A stretch of 64,000 nt of DNA, taken from Haemophilus influenzae. Its GTDB lineage: Bacteria > Pseudomonadota > Gammaproteobacteria > Enterobacterales > Pasteurellaceae. Below are positions 1 to 9,580 of the stretch, piece after piece (within the stretch, counting starts at the first letter, position 1; each line of letters starts with the position of its first letter). A program made the position numbers and the translations under genes. Below the pieces are notes generated by a model. The model worked only from the letters and a program-made list of their open reading frames with translations, was not told where the DNA came from and searched no databases. Where the stretch lies: assembly GCF_900475755.1 (NCBI RefSeq), contig NZ_LS483411.1, forward strand, positions 1,612,001 to 1,676,000, written 5' to 3'.

Positions 1-1
1 A

Positions 2-253
2 CTGTGCGAGCCTTATACATCATTAGTAGATTTATTTGAATCGGCATTACCTGATATTTTAATGCTCGAATTTTCTATACCAAGAGCGGGAGAATTAAGT
101 TCGTTATTAGAAAGTAAAATCTTAAGACAAAAATGTATTTTAGGCTTAGGCGTTATCAATCCTCGTTCTGATGAGGTAGAAACCGTAGATCAGATTGTTC
201 AACGAGCAGAAAAAGCCTTTCCTTTAAATATAGAATTTGAGCAAGTGCTTTGA
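2..253 (+). CDS. C-terminal end of a MetE-like (cobalamin-independent methionine synthase family) protein, partial
   Basis: The reading frame is open from base 2, so the gene starts before the window; 83 residues remain. The tail contains LEFSIPRAGEL and LGLGVINPRSDEVE, which resemble the C-terminal barrel of the MetE/UROD-like family, where a similar segment sits near the substrate and zinc site. The protein stops soon after the AFPLNIEF stretch, so the usual C-terminal CG-rich metal-binding segment is not visible. It could be a truncated MetE paralogue rather than a full methionine synthase. Family assignment is from motif memory; the upstream part would decide it. Confidence 0.5.
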   Translation: MCEPYTSLVDLFESALPDILMLEFSIPRAGELSSLLESKILRQKCILGLGVINPRSDEVETVDQIVQRAEKAFPLNIEFEQVL

Positions 254-288
254 TTAGCATCAGATTGTTTCTCAAAATATCAGATAAA

Positions 289-315
289 AAAATTGCCCCA
301 TTAAGGGGCAATCTT
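289..315 (-). terminator. Rho-independent terminator of the thioredoxin gene
   Basis: An 8-bp perfect stem (ATTGCCCC / GGGGCAAT) with a 5-base loop is followed by TTTTTT on the minus strand, about 40 bases after the trx stop codon. It may also help end the convergent gene on the left. Confidence 0.85.
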
Positions 316-353
316 ATCAATGCTCTAAAGTTACTTATAACTTTAAGCAACGA

Positions 354-677
354 TTAAATATGTTGGTTAATGAAGTTAGCCAATTGAGTTTTTGGTAATG
401 CACCAACTTGAGTTGCAACAACTTGACCATTTTTAATCAATAATAATGTTGGGATACTACGAACACCAAATTGTGCTGGGGTTGCTTGGTTGTCATCCAC
501 ATTCATTTTCACGATTTTAACTTTACCTGCAAATTCAGGCGCAAGTTCATCTAACACTGGAGCAATCATTTTGCAAGGACCACACCAAGGTGCCCAAAAG
601 TCTAATAAAACGGGGATATTTGAATTAACTACAACACTTTCAAAATCTGCGTCATTAATGTGTAATACTTCGCTCAT
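354..677 (-). CDS. trxA: Thioredoxin
   Basis: A small thiol-disulfide oxidoreductase that passes electrons from thioredoxin reductase to cytosolic proteins. The 107-residue length is usual for thioredoxin 1. The active site WCGPC is at residues 31-35, followed by K36, and the conserved cis-proline lies in RSIPTLL near residue 75. There is no signal peptide. A ribosome site (AAGGAAAAC) precedes the ATG. It appears to be a single-gene unit ending in the hairpin at 289-315. In H. influenzae literature it is sometimes called trxM. Confidence 0.95.
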   Translation of the reverse strand: MSEVLHINDADFESVVVNSNIPVLLDFWAPWCGPCKMIAPVLDELAPEFAGKVKIVKMNVDDNQATPAQFGVRSIPTLLLIKNGQVVATQVGALPKTQLANFINQHI

Positions 678-796
678 TTTGTTTTCCTTATTTTGTGAAT
701 GGAATCCCTATATAAGGGCTTTTTTTAAACTTACAAGTGCGGTGCAGAATAACACCGTTTAAAAAAATGTAAACTAATCGTTTTAATTGCCAAAAG

Positions 797-1792
797 CTAA
801 GACGGCAAAACAATATTTTCACACACTTTGCCCAATTTCAATTTATAAACATTTGATAAAATCACATCCGCAATATTCGTTAGTGCCTCTTCGGTTAAAA
901 ACGCTTGGTGACCTGTTAGCAACACATTATGGCAAGAAGATAAACGGCGGAAAATATCATCTTGAATCACTTCGTTAGACTTATCTTCAAAGAACAAATC
1001 TCGTTCATTCTCATAAACGTCCATACCTAACGCCCCGATTTTACGCTGTTTTAACGCATCAATTGCAGCTTGAGTATCAATCAAAGAGCCACGACTAGTA
1101 TTAACTATCATCACGCCATCTTTCATTTTTGCAAAAGCCTCGCGATTTAATAAATGATAGTTTTCTGGCGTTGCTGGGCAATGGAGCGTAATCACATGAG
1201 ATTTAGCATAAAGCTCATCCAATTCAACATATTGTCCACCAAAGTCTTCCACCACTGGATTTTTGAAAGGATCGTACGCCAAGATATTCATGCCAAAACC
1301 TTTCAAAATGCCCATCACTGCGATCCCGATTTTTCCTGTCCCGATCACGCCGACCGTGCGTCCGTGCATATTGAAACCAATTAACCCCTCAAGAGAGAAA
1401 TTCGCTTCTCGGGTACGCTGATAAGCACGATGAATTCGACGGTTCAGTGTCATCATCAAACCGATGGTATGCTCTGCCACTGCTTCAGGCGAATAAGCGG
1501 GAACGCGTACAACTTGAATGCCCAATTCTTGAGCGGCTTTTAAATCAACATTATTGAAACCCGCACAGCGCAAAGCCACGATTTTCACACCAAGTGCGGC
1601 TAATTTTTCTAATACTTTTCTACTACCATTATCATTCACGAAAATGCATACTACTTCGCAATGCTCTGCCAAACGTGCAGTACTCTCGTTCAACATAAAA
1701 TCAAAAAATTCTAAATCGAAATTATATTTCGCGTTAATGAGCTCAATATATTTTCTGTCATAGCTTTTAGTGCTATAGATTGCAATTTTCAT
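797..1792 (-). CDS. ldhA: D-lactate dehydrogenase (fermentative, NAD-dependent)
   Basis: Reduces pyruvate to D-lactate to recycle NADH during fermentation. The protein has the D-2-hydroxyacid dehydrogenase layout: N-terminal substrate domain, then the Rossmann motif GVIGTGKIG near residue 150, the catalytic Arg in VNTSRGSLID, the Glu in DVYENERDLFF and the His in LTGHQAFLT. I start at MKIAIYSTKSYD, with GGAG about 6 bases upstream; a longer frame would need a TTG start four codons earlier. It lies just downstream of metB on the same strand, but the two functions are unrelated. Length (331 aa) is normal for LdhA. Confidence 0.92.
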   Translation of the reverse strand: MKIAIYSTKSYDRKYIELINAKYNFDLEFFDFMLNESTARLAEHCEVVCIFVNDNGSRKVLEKLAALGVKIVALRCAGFNNVDLKAAQELGIQVVRVPAYSPEAVAEHTIGLMMTLNRRIHRAYQRTREANFSLEGLIGFNMHGRTVGVIGTGKIGIAVMGILKGFGMNILAYDPFKNPVVEDFGGQYVELDELYAKSHVITLHCPATPENYHLLNREAFAKMKDGVMIVNTSRGSLIDTQAAIDALKQRKIGALGMDVYENERDLFFEDKSNEVIQDDIFRRLSSCHNVLLTGHQAFLTEEALTNIADVILSNVYKLKLGKVCENIVLPS

Positions 1793-1804
1793 GGTTTGCT
1801 CCAA

Positions 1805-2914
1805 TTATTTTAAGTTTGCAAAAGCCTGTAATAAATCCGCTTTAATATCTTCTACATCTTCAATACCGACTGAAAAACGCAGCAAGGTATTAGTAATCCC
1901 ACGAGCTACACGCTCGGATTCTGGAATATCCATATGGGTTTGAGTGGCAGGATAAGTAATAAAACTTTCTGTGCCGCCTAGACTTTCTGCAAAAGTAATC
2001 AATTTGATGGATTTTAAGAATGTATTAACCCAAGCTTCATCTTGCAAACGGAAAGACAGCATCCCACCTTTATTCGGATAAAGCACTGATTCCACTTGTG
2101 GTTGAGCTTTTAAAAATTCCGCAATGGCTTGTGCATTTTCTTGATGGCGTTTCATACGCAAAGAAAGTGTCTTCATACCACGAATAGTCAGCCAAGAATC
2201 AAACGGAGAAAGTACTGCACCCGCACCATTTTGAATATAAGCAATGCGATCACAAAGTTCTTGCCCTTTTGCAACAATCAACCCGACAAGTACATCATTA
2301 TGACCAGCAATATATTTAGTCCCGCTGTGAATCACCACATCAGCGCCTAAATCTAATGGGCGAGAAAGCACAGGCGTTAAAAACGTATTATCCACGATCA
2401 ACATCAAATTATATTTTTTCGCAAGTTTTGCAATTTCAACTACATCACATTCTTCCATTAAAGGATTTGATGGGGTTTCAATAAAAATCGCTTTCGTATT
2501 TGGGTTAATGGCAGATTCAATTTCTGAAGCAGATGCTGTATTAACATAAACAGGTTTTACACTATTGTTATTTTTATAAGAAAAATCTAATAGTCGATAA
2601 GTACCACCATACACATCGCTAGAAACAATCCATTCATCTGGTGCAGTGAAAAGCGTCATCAAAACTTGAATTGCCGCCATCCCAGAAGAAAACGCAAAAC
2701 CACGATCTCCATTTTCTAATTTAGCTATCGTTTCTTCTAATACTGTACGAGTTGGGTTTTTGGTACGTGTGTAATCAAATCCCGTACTTTCACCGATACC
2801 ATAATGACCATAAGCCGTAGAAAGAAAAATTGGTGCAGAAACCGCGCCCGTACGCTCATCACTGCGATTGCCTGCTTGAGCTAATAAAGTATCGATAGCA
2901 TATTGTTGTGTCAT
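1805..2914 (-). CDS. metB: Cystathionine gamma-synthase
   Basis: Joins an activated homoserine ester with cysteine to give cystathionine in methionine synthesis, with pyridoxal phosphate. The 369-residue protein has the Cys/Met metabolism PLP fold; the Schiff-base lysine is in HSGTKYIAGHNDVL and the conserved SSGMAAI phosphate-binding stretch is upstream. Start chosen at MTQQYAIDTLL because GAGG lies just before it; the frame stays open 24 codons further without a good start. Closely related PLP enzymes (MetC, MetZ) cannot be fully excluded from motifs alone, but the overall sequence fits MetB. Confidence 0.88.
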   Translation of the reverse strand: MTQQYAIDTLLAQAGNRSDERTGAVSAPIFLSTAYGHYGIGESTGFDYTRTKNPTRTVLEETIAKLENGDRGFAFSSGMAAIQVLMTLFTAPDEWIVSSDVYGGTYRLLDFSYKNNNSVKPVYVNTASASEIESAINPNTKAIFIETPSNPLMEECDVVEIAKLAKKYNLMLIVDNTFLTPVLSRPLDLGADVVIHSGTKYIAGHNDVLVGLIVAKGQELCDRIAYIQNGAGAVLSPFDSWLTIRGMKTLSLRMKRHQENAQAIAEFLKAQPQVESVLYPNKGGMLSFRLQDEAWVNTFLKSIKLITFAESLGGTESFITYPATQTHMDIPESERVARGITNTLLRFSVGIEDVEDIKADLLQAFANLK

Positions 2915-3112
2915 AACATCCTCTAAAAATAATGAAAAAATCAACCGCACTTTACGTGCTAAAAAACGTTTAACATTTTGGCACAAAGGAAAAAGTGATA
3001 AAAGTAGAAATTAGAAAATTACATAAAATTCCATTTTTCCATCATTTTCTGTAATTTATTTAAACAAAATGAACTTTTTTTAAACGGTTAGACAATTTTT
3101 TTAAATCTGTAA

Positions 3113-3140
3113 TTGACAGTTATCTGAATTTCCGTAAAAT
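3113..3140 (+). promoter_or_regulatory. Promoter of the tRNA operon
   Basis: TTGACA at 3113-3118 and TAAAAT at 3135-3140 with a 16-bp spacer, followed by a GC-rich discriminator (GCGCACC), as usual for stringently controlled stable RNA promoters. The first tRNA begins 20 bases further on. Confidence 0.8.
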
Positions 3141-3160
3141 GCGCACCACTAACAGCGAAT

Positions 3161-3236
<76 letters not shown>

Positions 3237-3242
3237 ATTCGT

Positions 3243-3316
3243 GGCGTGTTAGCAAAGCGGTTATGCACTGGATTGCAAATCCATGTAGCTCGGTTCGACT
3301 CCGGGACACGCCTCCA
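3243..3316 (+). tRNA. tRNA-Cys (anticodon GCA)
   Basis: A 74-base cloverleaf with acceptor GGCGTGT paired to ACACGCC, GCA anticodon in GATTGCAAATC, discriminator T and encoded CCA. It sits 6 bases after tRNA-Gly. Confidence 0.95.
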
Positions 3317-3343
3317 TAATACGCAAATGTTAGTTGTCTATAT

Positions 3344-3430
3344 GCCCGAGTGGTGGAATCGGTAGACACAAGGGATTTAAAATCCCTCGCCTTTCGAGGC
3401 GTGCCAGTTCAAGTCTGGCTTCGGGCACCA
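3344..3430 (+). tRNA. tRNA-Leu (anticodon TAA)
   Basis: An 87-base class II tRNA with acceptor GCCCGAG paired to TTCGGGC, TAA anticodon in GGATTTAAAATCC, a long variable arm (CTCGCCTTTCGAGGCG) and encoded CCA. Confidence 0.95.
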
Positions 3431-3480
3431 TTTAAATACCAATCTAAAGGTTTTAAAATTCACTTTAAAATCATCTAATT

Positions 3481-3556
3481 GGGTCGTTAGCTCAGTCGGT
3501 AGAGCAGCGGACTTTTAATCCGTTGGTCGAAGGTTCGAATCCTTCACGACCCACCA
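3481..3556 (+). tRNA. tRNA-Lys (anticodon TTT)
   Basis: A 76-base cloverleaf with acceptor GGGTCGT paired to ACGACCC, TTT anticodon in GACTTTTAATC, TTCGAAT T-loop and encoded CCA. Last tRNA of the cluster. Confidence 0.96.
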
Positions 3557-3573
3557 TTTATTAAAATAAAGCA

Positions 3574-3597
3574 AGCACCGAAAGGTCTTTTTTTATC
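3574..3597 (+). terminator. Probable terminator of the tRNA operon
   Basis: A short stem (ACC / GGT around GAAA) is followed by CTTTTTTT, 18 bases after tRNA-Lys. The stem is short, so the call rests mainly on position and the T run. Confidence 0.5.
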
Positions 3598-3721
3598 GCC
3601 TAAATTTAATACTACTTTTTCAAATCACTGTCTTATTGATAAATAGCTATTCTTTCTATTAATGTAAAACTAATTAGTTAATACATCCTTATTTTTTATC
3701 TTAATACCCTATTTCTAAAAA

Positions 3722-3751
3722 TAAAATAGCACCTGAAAATCAGATGCTATC
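3722..3751 (-). terminator. Terminator of the thr operon
   Basis: On the minus strand ATAGCATCTG pairs with CAGGTGCTAT and is followed by TTTTATTTTT, about 30 bases after the thrC stop codon. Confidence 0.75.
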
Positions 3752-3778
3752 CAAAACACAATAAAAATTTACCGCACT

Positions 3779-5056
3779 TTATGACTTCAATAAGTAAGCC
3801 CGTAGTTGTGCAAAATCATTATCCATTTCATCAGAAAGCAATGGTAGCTGATTATGTTTATCCAGTGCTTCAGGTAATGAAAGCTGAATACCAAGAATAC
3901 GTTCTACGGATTCTTTAAATTTCGCTGGATGTGCTGTACATAGGAAGATTCCTGTTTCACCCGCTTTAAGTTGATCTTTCAGCACTTGGTAAGCTATCGC
4001 ACCGTGAGGTTCACATAAATAACCTTTCGCCTGCATCGCTTTTAAGGTATCTTCTGTTTCACTATCACTTAGCATATCCGAACCTAAATCAGTTAAATTC
4101 CAATCATTTCGTTTAAACAATTCTTCCACTCTCGGCCAGTTATTTGGGCGACTGACATCCATTGCATTAGAAAGGGTTGCCACTGTCGTTTTAGGCTGCC
4201 AATTGCCCGATTTCAAATAACGTGGCACAGTATCATTTGCGTTTGTTGAGGCGATAAAGCGTTTTATCGGCAAGCCTAAGGTTTTTGCAATTAACCCTGC
4301 AGTTAAGTTACCAAAATTACCACTTGGCACAGAAACCACAACATTATCACGTTTTTCTTTTGGTAATTGTGCGACGGCCTCAAAGTAATAACAAACTTGA
4401 GCTAACAAACGGCTAATATTAATAGAATTTGCGGAATTGAGCCCTATAGTTTGGCGTAATTCAACATCATCAAAGGCTTGCTTAACTAAAGCCTGACACG
4501 CATCGAAATCAGCGTTAATAGCAACAGTACGAATATTCCCACCTAAAGTACAGAATAGCTTTTCTTGCAATGGGCTGATTTTGCCTTTTGGATAAAGGAT
4601 AACCACATTAATATTTTCTAATCCATAAAACGCATGTGCTACAGCGGCTCCAGTATCGCCAGACGTTGCCGTTAAAATAGTGATTTTGCCATCACCACGA
4701 ACTGCTGCAAGTGCCTGAGCCATAAAACGCCCACCAAAATCTTTAAATGCTAGCGTTGGGCCATGAAATAATTCAAGTGCATAAATATTATTTTCCACTT
4801 TTTCCAATGGCGCGGTAAAAGTAAACGCATTTTTTACCATTGCATCTAACGTTGCTTGTGGTAACTCGCCATCAATTAATGCACCTAGAATTTTTTGACT
4901 ACGCTCAACAAGAGGTAATTCAAGTAATTCATTAATGTTATTAAGTTGAGGAATAACTTCTGGAAAGAATAAACCTTGATCCCGCCCAAGACCTTGACGA
5001 ACAGCCTGAGAAAAAGTGACTTGTTCTTCTGGGTGTTTGATATTGTATAAATTCAT
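3779..5056 (-). CDS. thrC: Threonine synthase
   Basis: Converts O-phosphohomoserine to threonine with pyridoxal phosphate, the last step of threonine synthesis. The 425-residue protein has the PLP lysine in LAFKDFGGRFM, the TATSGDTGAA motif and the phosphate-binding SVPSGNFGN glycine loop. It is the third gene of thrA-thrB-thrC, 42 bases after thrB, so it is probably co-transcribed and under the attenuator at 8541-8580. Length matches the enterobacterial enzyme. Confidence 0.96.
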   Translation of the reverse strand: MNLYNIKHPEEQVTFSQAVRQGLGRDQGLFFPEVIPQLNNINELLELPLVERSQKILGALIDGELPQATLDAMVKNAFTFTAPLEKVENNIYALELFHGPTLAFKDFGGRFMAQALAAVRGDGKITILTATSGDTGAAVAHAFYGLENINVVILYPKGKISPLQEKLFCTLGGNIRTVAINADFDACQALVKQAFDDVELRQTIGLNSANSINISRLLAQVCYYFEAVAQLPKEKRDNVVVSVPSGNFGNLTAGLIAKTLGLPIKRFIASTNANDTVPRYLKSGNWQPKTTVATLSNAMDVSRPNNWPRVEELFKRNDWNLTDLGSDMLSDSETEDTLKAMQAKGYLCEPHGAIAYQVLKDQLKAGETGIFLCTAHPAKFKESVERILGIQLSLPEALDKHNQLPLLSDEMDNDFAQLRAYLLKS

Positions 5057-5098
5057 ATTTAATCCGTTTTTAATCTGATTTCATCTATTTAAATTAAC

Positions 5099-6043
5099 TT
5101 ATTTAATTTCTCTTGTGCCTTCGTTATCGACCTTACATACATGCACAAAACCTTCATTATTTTGTAAATAATGATTCTCTAAATAAGTTGAAAGTTTAAT
5201 TGCAGTTTGTAAATCAGGGGCAATAGAGAAAATTGTTGGTCCAGAGCCTGAAATACCTGTGGCAAGTGCGCCTAAGTCTCGCGTAGCTTGTTTTACTTCA
5301 ACAAAATTAGGTAACAGAGATTCACGATAAGGCTCGGCAATGACATCTTTCATCATAATCGCCGCAAGGTTTTCCTGATGGGTATGGCAAGCATGCACAA
5401 AGCCACCTAAATGACGACCATGGGCAATCACGTCTTGTCGAGTATAGCTTTTCGGTAAAATTGCACGAGCTTCGGCAGTAGAAACTTCAATTCCTGGATA
5501 CGCCAACACCCAATACCAATTATCAAAAAATGGAAGCTTTTGACAAATATTGCCTAACGATTGCACCATAAATTGCACACCGCCAAGATAGCAAGGTGCG
5601 ACGTTATCATAATGGATTGAACCAGAAATACGACCTTCCAATTCTCCCATCATTTCAAGCAATTCCATTTTCGAAAAAGGTTCATTATGAAACTGATTTA
5701 ATGCCACTAATGCAGCAACAATAGAACAAGCACTAGAGCCTAAACCAGAGCCAATAGGCATATTTTTTTCCAGCGTTAAACGCAAAGGTTTTACATTTGC
5801 TCCGCATAATTTTAATTGCTCAGTAAATAGCACATAAGCTTGGTAAACAATATTTTTTTGCGGTTCTTTCGGTAATTTACGAACAAAATAGCCCGCACTT
5901 TCTAACTCAAAACCACTTGAAATAGATTCTATTTGAACCACATCGCCTAACAAAGAACCATCAATTGGAGAGATCGCAGCACCTAAAGTATCGAATCCTA
6001 CACTAATATTTGCGCTAGATGCTGGAGCATAAATTCTTAACAT
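5099..6043 (-). CDS. thrB: Homoserine kinase
   Basis: Phosphorylates homoserine with ATP. The 314-residue protein is a GHMP kinase, with the ATP-binding loop in [12 protein letters not shown] near residue 95 and the C-terminal [12 protein letters not shown] motif. It follows thrA by 12 bases and precedes thrC, so translation is probably linked. Nothing unusual in length or motifs. Confidence 0.96.
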   Translation of the reverse strand: MLRIYAPASSANISVGFDTLGAAISPIDGSLLGDVVQIESISSGFELESAGYFVRKLPKEPQKNIVYQAYVLFTEQLKLCGANVKPLRLTLEKNMPIGSGLGSSACSIVAALVALNQFHNEPFSKMELLEMMGELEGRISGSIHYDNVAPCYLGGVQFMVQSLGNICQKLPFFDNWYWVLAYPGIEVSTAEARAILPKSYTRQDVIAHGRHLGGFVHACHTHQENLAAIMMKDVIAEPYRESLLPNFVEVKQATRDLGALATGISGSGPTIFSIAPDLQTAIKLSTYLENHYLQNNEGFVHVCKVDNEGTREIK

Positions 6044-6055
6044 CTGAAATCCTTA

Positions 6056-8503
6056 TTAATGTTGTAATGTTCTTAAAATATCTGCAAAGATACCTGCCGC
6101 AGTAACTGCATTGCCTGCGCCATAACCACGTAATAAAAGTGGGATAGGTTGGTAATAACGAGTATAAAATGCCAAAGCATTTTCGCCATCTTTTACTTTG
6201 TAAAGTGGGTTATTCTGATCCACTGCAACAATAGATACTTTACATTTACCTTCACGAATTTTTCCAACATAACGCAATACTTTGCCTTCAGCTTTAGCGG
6301 TGGAAACACGAGCTTTAAACTCTTCATCAAGCTGCGGCAACATTGCCATAAATTCATCTGCAGATTTTCCTTCAGAAAAGCCTTTCGGCAATACACCTTC
6401 AACTTCAACATCGGAAAGTTCAAGTTCAATTCCTGCTTCACGAGCCAGAATTAATAATTTACGCGCTACATCTTGTCCTGAAAGGTCATCACGGGGATCT
6501 GGCTCAGTAAAGCCTTTTTCTCGCGCAAGTGCGGTGACTTCTGAAAGAGAAAGTCCCTCTTCTAATTTACCAAAAATAAAGGAAAGCGAGCCAGATAAAA
6601 TACCTTCAAAATATTCAAGTTCATCGCCTGCGGCAAGTAAGTTTTGAAGATTTTCAATAACTGGTAAACCTGCGCCCACATTGGTTTCATACAAAAACTT
6701 ATGGTGGCTTGCTTGAGCATTTTGACGTAATTCATTGTAATATGCTAATTCTCGTGTATTCGCTTTTTTATTTGGTGTAACCACATGGAAACCTTCTTTT
6801 AACGCACGAGCATAAAGCCCTGCAACAGACTCCGCCGAAGTACAATCTACAAATACAGGGTTTACCACATGATGTAATTTAATGAAAGAAAGCAATACAT
6901 CAAAATCTGATGGCTGAGTCGCATTTTCTAAATCGGTTTTCCAATCCTCTAAATTTAATCCATTTTCATCAAGCAACATACGATTAGAATTTGCTATAGC
7001 GCAGACACGAATTTCAACATTCTTCTTTGCTAAATACTCCTTTTGGCTCTTTACCTGCTCTATTAATTCTCCGCCTACTCCACCAACGCCCACTAAAAAC
7101 ATATCCACGACTTTTTTATTATTGAAAAGTGCCTGATGGGTAGCTTTTACGGCTTCGATCGCTTTATTTTGTGGCACAACTGCAGAAATTGAACGTTCAC
7201 TAGAACCCTGTGCAATCGCTACAATGCTAATATTTGCCTGTGCTAACGCAGAGAAGAAACGAGCAGCAATGCCCTTCGCTTGTTTCATTCCATCGCCCAC
7301 AACAGAAATAATGGATAAATCTTTAATCACTTCAATTGCTTCTAATTGATGCTCATTTAATTCATTAGCAAACTCAGTTTCTAACACAGTTTTCGCTACT
7401 TCTGCAGATTTCACTGGCACGCAGAAACTAATACTATATTCAGATGAAGACTGAGTAATTAAAATAACTGAAATGCCTGCGCCTGACATAGCTGAAAATA
7501 CACGAGATGCCATACCTACCATGCCTTGCATACCAGGGCCTGATACATTAAACATCGCCAAATTGTCTAAGTTAGTGATACCTTTGACTTGTAAACCTTC
7601 TGATTTCACATTGCCATCAATAATAGAACCTGGTGCAGAAGGATTTCCTGTATTTTTAATGACACAAGGAATATTTTGTGGCAACAATGGGCCAATCGTA
7701 CGAGGATGAATGACTTTCGCGCCGAAATAAGAAAGTTCCATTGCTTCACGATAAGAAAGGGTTGGTAATAAACGGGCATCAGGCACTAAACGCGGATCGC
7801 AAGTATAAACGCCATCCACATCGGTCCAAATTTCGCATACGCTTGCACCTAAACAAGCGGCTAAACAGGCTGCAGAATAGTCTGAGCCATTACGACCGAG
7901 CAGCACCAACTCACCTTTTTCATTACCCGCAGTAAAACCTGCCATCAACACCACTTTATCTTTTTCGATACTTGCTGCATCAACACGTTTTGTTGATTCT
8001 TCAATTTCAACAGAAGACTCAAGATAACCGCCTTTTGCCAATAATTGTTTGACAGGATCCACAATATGTACACTATAGCCACGCGCTTCAAACCAAGCTT
8101 TCATCATTGCGATAGAAAGTTTTTCACCACGGCAATCAATCGTCGCTTTAACTGCATCTTCTACTTTTCCTGCCTGACGAATTTCTTCTAATAATTCTTT
8201 GATTTGAGCAAATTCAGCATCAATAAGCGCCTTGATGCCATTTAAGTCGAATTGATTATTTTCGGTATGCAAGCCATTGATGATATTATAGAAAATTTCG
8301 ATTGCTTCGTTGAAATGTGTATCGGTTGGTTGATTTAATGCAGCTTTTTCAGAAAGGGCGACGAGATGATTAGTTATTTTGGCTGGTGCTGATAAAACAC
8401 CAGCAGCCTGCTCTTCTAAATGAGCTTGCTCGATCAATTTCGCCGCTTGGGAAAAACGTTCTGGATTTGCAAGCGAAGTGCCGCCAAATTTAAGTACGCG
8501 CAT
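6056..8503 (-). CDS. thrA: Bifunctional aspartokinase / homoserine dehydrogenase I
   Basis: The fused enzyme catalyses the first and third steps from aspartate towards threonine. The N-terminal kinase domain starts with [14 protein letters not shown]; paired ACT-like domains lie about residues 310-460 and are the expected site of threonine feedback; the homoserine dehydrogenase half starts with the Rossmann motif [13 protein letters not shown] near residue 470 and contains the catalytic region [18 protein letters not shown] length of 815 aa is typical. It is the first structural gene of the thr operon, with the leader peptide and attenuator directly upstream. Confidence 0.97.
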   Translation of the reverse strand: MRVLKFGGTSLANPERFSQAAKLIEQAHLEEQAAGVLSAPAKITNHLVALSEKAALNQPTDTHFNEAIEIFYNIINGLHTENNQFDLNGIKALIDAEFAQIKELLEEIRQAGKVEDAVKATIDCRGEKLSIAMMKAWFEARGYSVHIVDPVKQLLAKGGYLESSVEIEESTKRVDAASIEKDKVVLMAGFTAGNEKGELVLLGRNGSDYSAACLAACLGASVCEIWTDVDGVYTCDPRLVPDARLLPTLSYREAMELSYFGAKVIHPRTIGPLLPQNIPCVIKNTGNPSAPGSIIDGNVKSEGLQVKGITNLDNLAMFNVSGPGMQGMVGMASRVFSAMSGAGISVILITQSSSEYSISFCVPVKSAEVAKTVLETEFANELNEHQLEAIEVIKDLSIISVVGDGMKQAKGIAARFFSALAQANISIVAIAQGSSERSISAVVPQNKAIEAVKATHQALFNNKKVVDMFLVGVGGVGGELIEQVKSQKEYLAKKNVEIRVCAIANSNRMLLDENGLNLEDWKTDLENATQPSDFDVLLSFIKLHHVVNPVFVDCTSAESVAGLYARALKEGFHVVTPNKKANTRELAYYNELRQNAQASHHKFLYETNVGAGLPVIENLQNLLAAGDELEYFEGILSGSLSFIFGKLEEGLSLSEVTALAREKGFTEPDPRDDLSGQDVARKLLILAREAGIELELSDVEVEGVLPKGFSEGKSADEFMAMLPQLDEEFKARVSTAKAEGKVLRYVGKIREGKCKVSIVAVDQNNPLYKVKDGENALAFYTRYYQPIPLLLRGYGAGNAVTAAGIFADILRTLQH

Positions 8504-8540
8504 AATTGGTTCTCCTAGAGATATTGTGTTTTTAAATTTA

Positions 8541-8580
8541 TAAAAAAACCCGCTATTCAGTTGAATTGCGGGTTTTCAGT
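8541..8580 (-). terminator. thr operon attenuator
   Basis: On the minus strand AAACCCGC pairs with GCGGGTTT and is followed by a T run (TTTTTTT), between the thr leader peptide and thrA. The leader is rich in Thr and Ile codons, so ribosome stalling when charged tRNAs are scarce should prevent this hairpin. The upstream leader end (GGTGCGGGTTAGTGC) contains GCGGGTT, which could pair with the first arm as antiterminator. Confidence 0.88.
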
Positions 8581-8598
8581 ATCCTGTTTTTTGCTGCA

Positions 8599-8685
8599 CT
8601 AACCCGCACCATTAATTGTAATAATGGTCATCATAATAGTGGTAATTGTGCTAATGATTACGGATAAAGTGCGGTTATTTTTCAT
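8599..8685 (-). CDS. thrL: thr operon leader peptide (28 aa)
   Basis: Reading ATG at 8685 gives a 28-residue peptide, too short for most gene finders, ending in TAG at 8599. It holds 5 Thr codons after the first uptake-signal threonine (6 in all) and 7 Ile codons, concentrated in ISTITTIMMTIITI, exactly the residues expected to control attenuation of thrABC. It lies between a promoter (8717-8745) and the attenuator hairpin. Codons 4-7 (Asn-Arg-Thr-Leu) are encoded by an uptake signal core, which is unusual for a regulatory peptide. Confidence 0.88.
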   Translation of the reverse strand: MKNNRTLSVIISTITTIMMTIITINGAG

Positions 8686-8716
8686 TGTGTTTTATCTTGA
8701 AAAATGAATGCGTAAA

Positions 8717-8745
8717 GAAATACCGAAATTTCCCGAGCTTGTCAA
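8717..8745 (-). promoter_or_regulatory. Promoter of the thr operon
   Basis: On the minus strand TTGACA (8745-8740) and TATTTC (8722-8717) are separated by 17 bases, 32 bases upstream of the leader peptide ATG. The -35 is consensus; the -10 has 4 of 6 matches. Confidence 0.65.
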
Positions 8746-8827
8746 ACAGAAAGTAACAAATTTTTCAGAAATTTTCTCAACCAATAAATTTCGTGTAAAC
8801 TAACCGCACTTTTATAAAGGAGAACCT

Positions 8828-9541
8828 ATGAATATCCAGCATAATCTCAACCTAATTCAGCAAAAAATTGAAATGGCTTGCGAAGAAGCTAAACGCAATC
8901 AAAATACCGTAAAATTACTTGCCGTATCTAAGACCAAACCTATTTCCGCGATTCTTTCGGCTTATCAAGCTGGGCAAATAGCCTTTGGGGAAAATTATGT
9001 GCAAGAAGGTGTAGAAAAGATCCAATATTTTGAATCTCAAGGTATTAACCTTGAATGGCATTTTATTGGTCCATTACAATCGAATAAAACCCGTCTTGTT
9101 GCAGAACATTTTGATTGGATGCAAACACTTGATCGAGCAAAAATTGCAGATCGTTTAAATGAACAACGACCGACCAACAAGGCTCGATTGAATGTATTAA
9201 TTCAGATTAATATCAGCGATGAAGAAAGTAAATCAGGCCTCCAACCTGAAGAAATGCTAACACTGGCAAAACACATCGAAAATTTACCGCACTTATGCCT
9301 ACGTGGCTTAATGGCAATACCCGCACCAACTGATAAAATCGCGGAACAAGAAGCCATTTTCAGAAAAATGTCAGATCTATTTGAACAACTTAAACAAGCC
9401 TTACCAAATCAACAAATAGATACGCTTTCTATGGGAATGACCGATGATATGCCGAGCGCAATAAAATGCGGTTCTACAATGGTACGCATTGGCACTGCGA
9501 TTTTTGGTGCGAGAAATTATTCAACATCACAAAATAAATAA
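8828..9541 (+). CDS. yggS: YggS/PLPBP family pyridoxal phosphate homeostasis protein
   Basis: A single-domain PLP-binding protein of the alanine racemase-like barrel fold, thought to buffer PLP and affect amino acid pools; it is not a classic enzyme. The PLP lysine is in KLLAVSKTKP near residue 36, and the family motifs FGENYVQE, WHFIGPLQSNK and LSMGMTDDM are all present. It is transcribed divergently from the thr operon, with its own uptake signal and a GGAG site before the ATG. A length of 237 aa is normal. Confidence 0.93.
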   Translation: MNIQHNLNLIQQKIEMACEEAKRNQNTVKLLAVSKTKPISAILSAYQAGQIAFGENYVQEGVEKIQYFESQGINLEWHFIGPLQSNKTRLVAEHFDWMQTLDRAKIADRLNEQRPTNKARLNVLIQINISDEESKSGLQPEEMLTLAKHIENLPHLCLRGLMAIPAPTDKIAEQEAIFRKMSDLFEQLKQALPNQQIDTLSMGMTDDMPSAIKCGSTMVRIGTAIFGARNYSTSQNK

Positions 9542-9547
9542 TCATGG

Positions 9548-9578
9548 AATAAGGCTCGAATTTAAAACAAGCCTTATT
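9548..9578. terminator. Bidirectional terminator between yggS and the glycerate kinase gene
   Basis: AATAAGGCT pairs with AGCCTTATT between two convergent genes, with T-rich sequence on the forward side (TTATTTATTAATG) and TTATTCC on the other. Confidence 0.65.
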
Positions 9579-9580
9579 TA

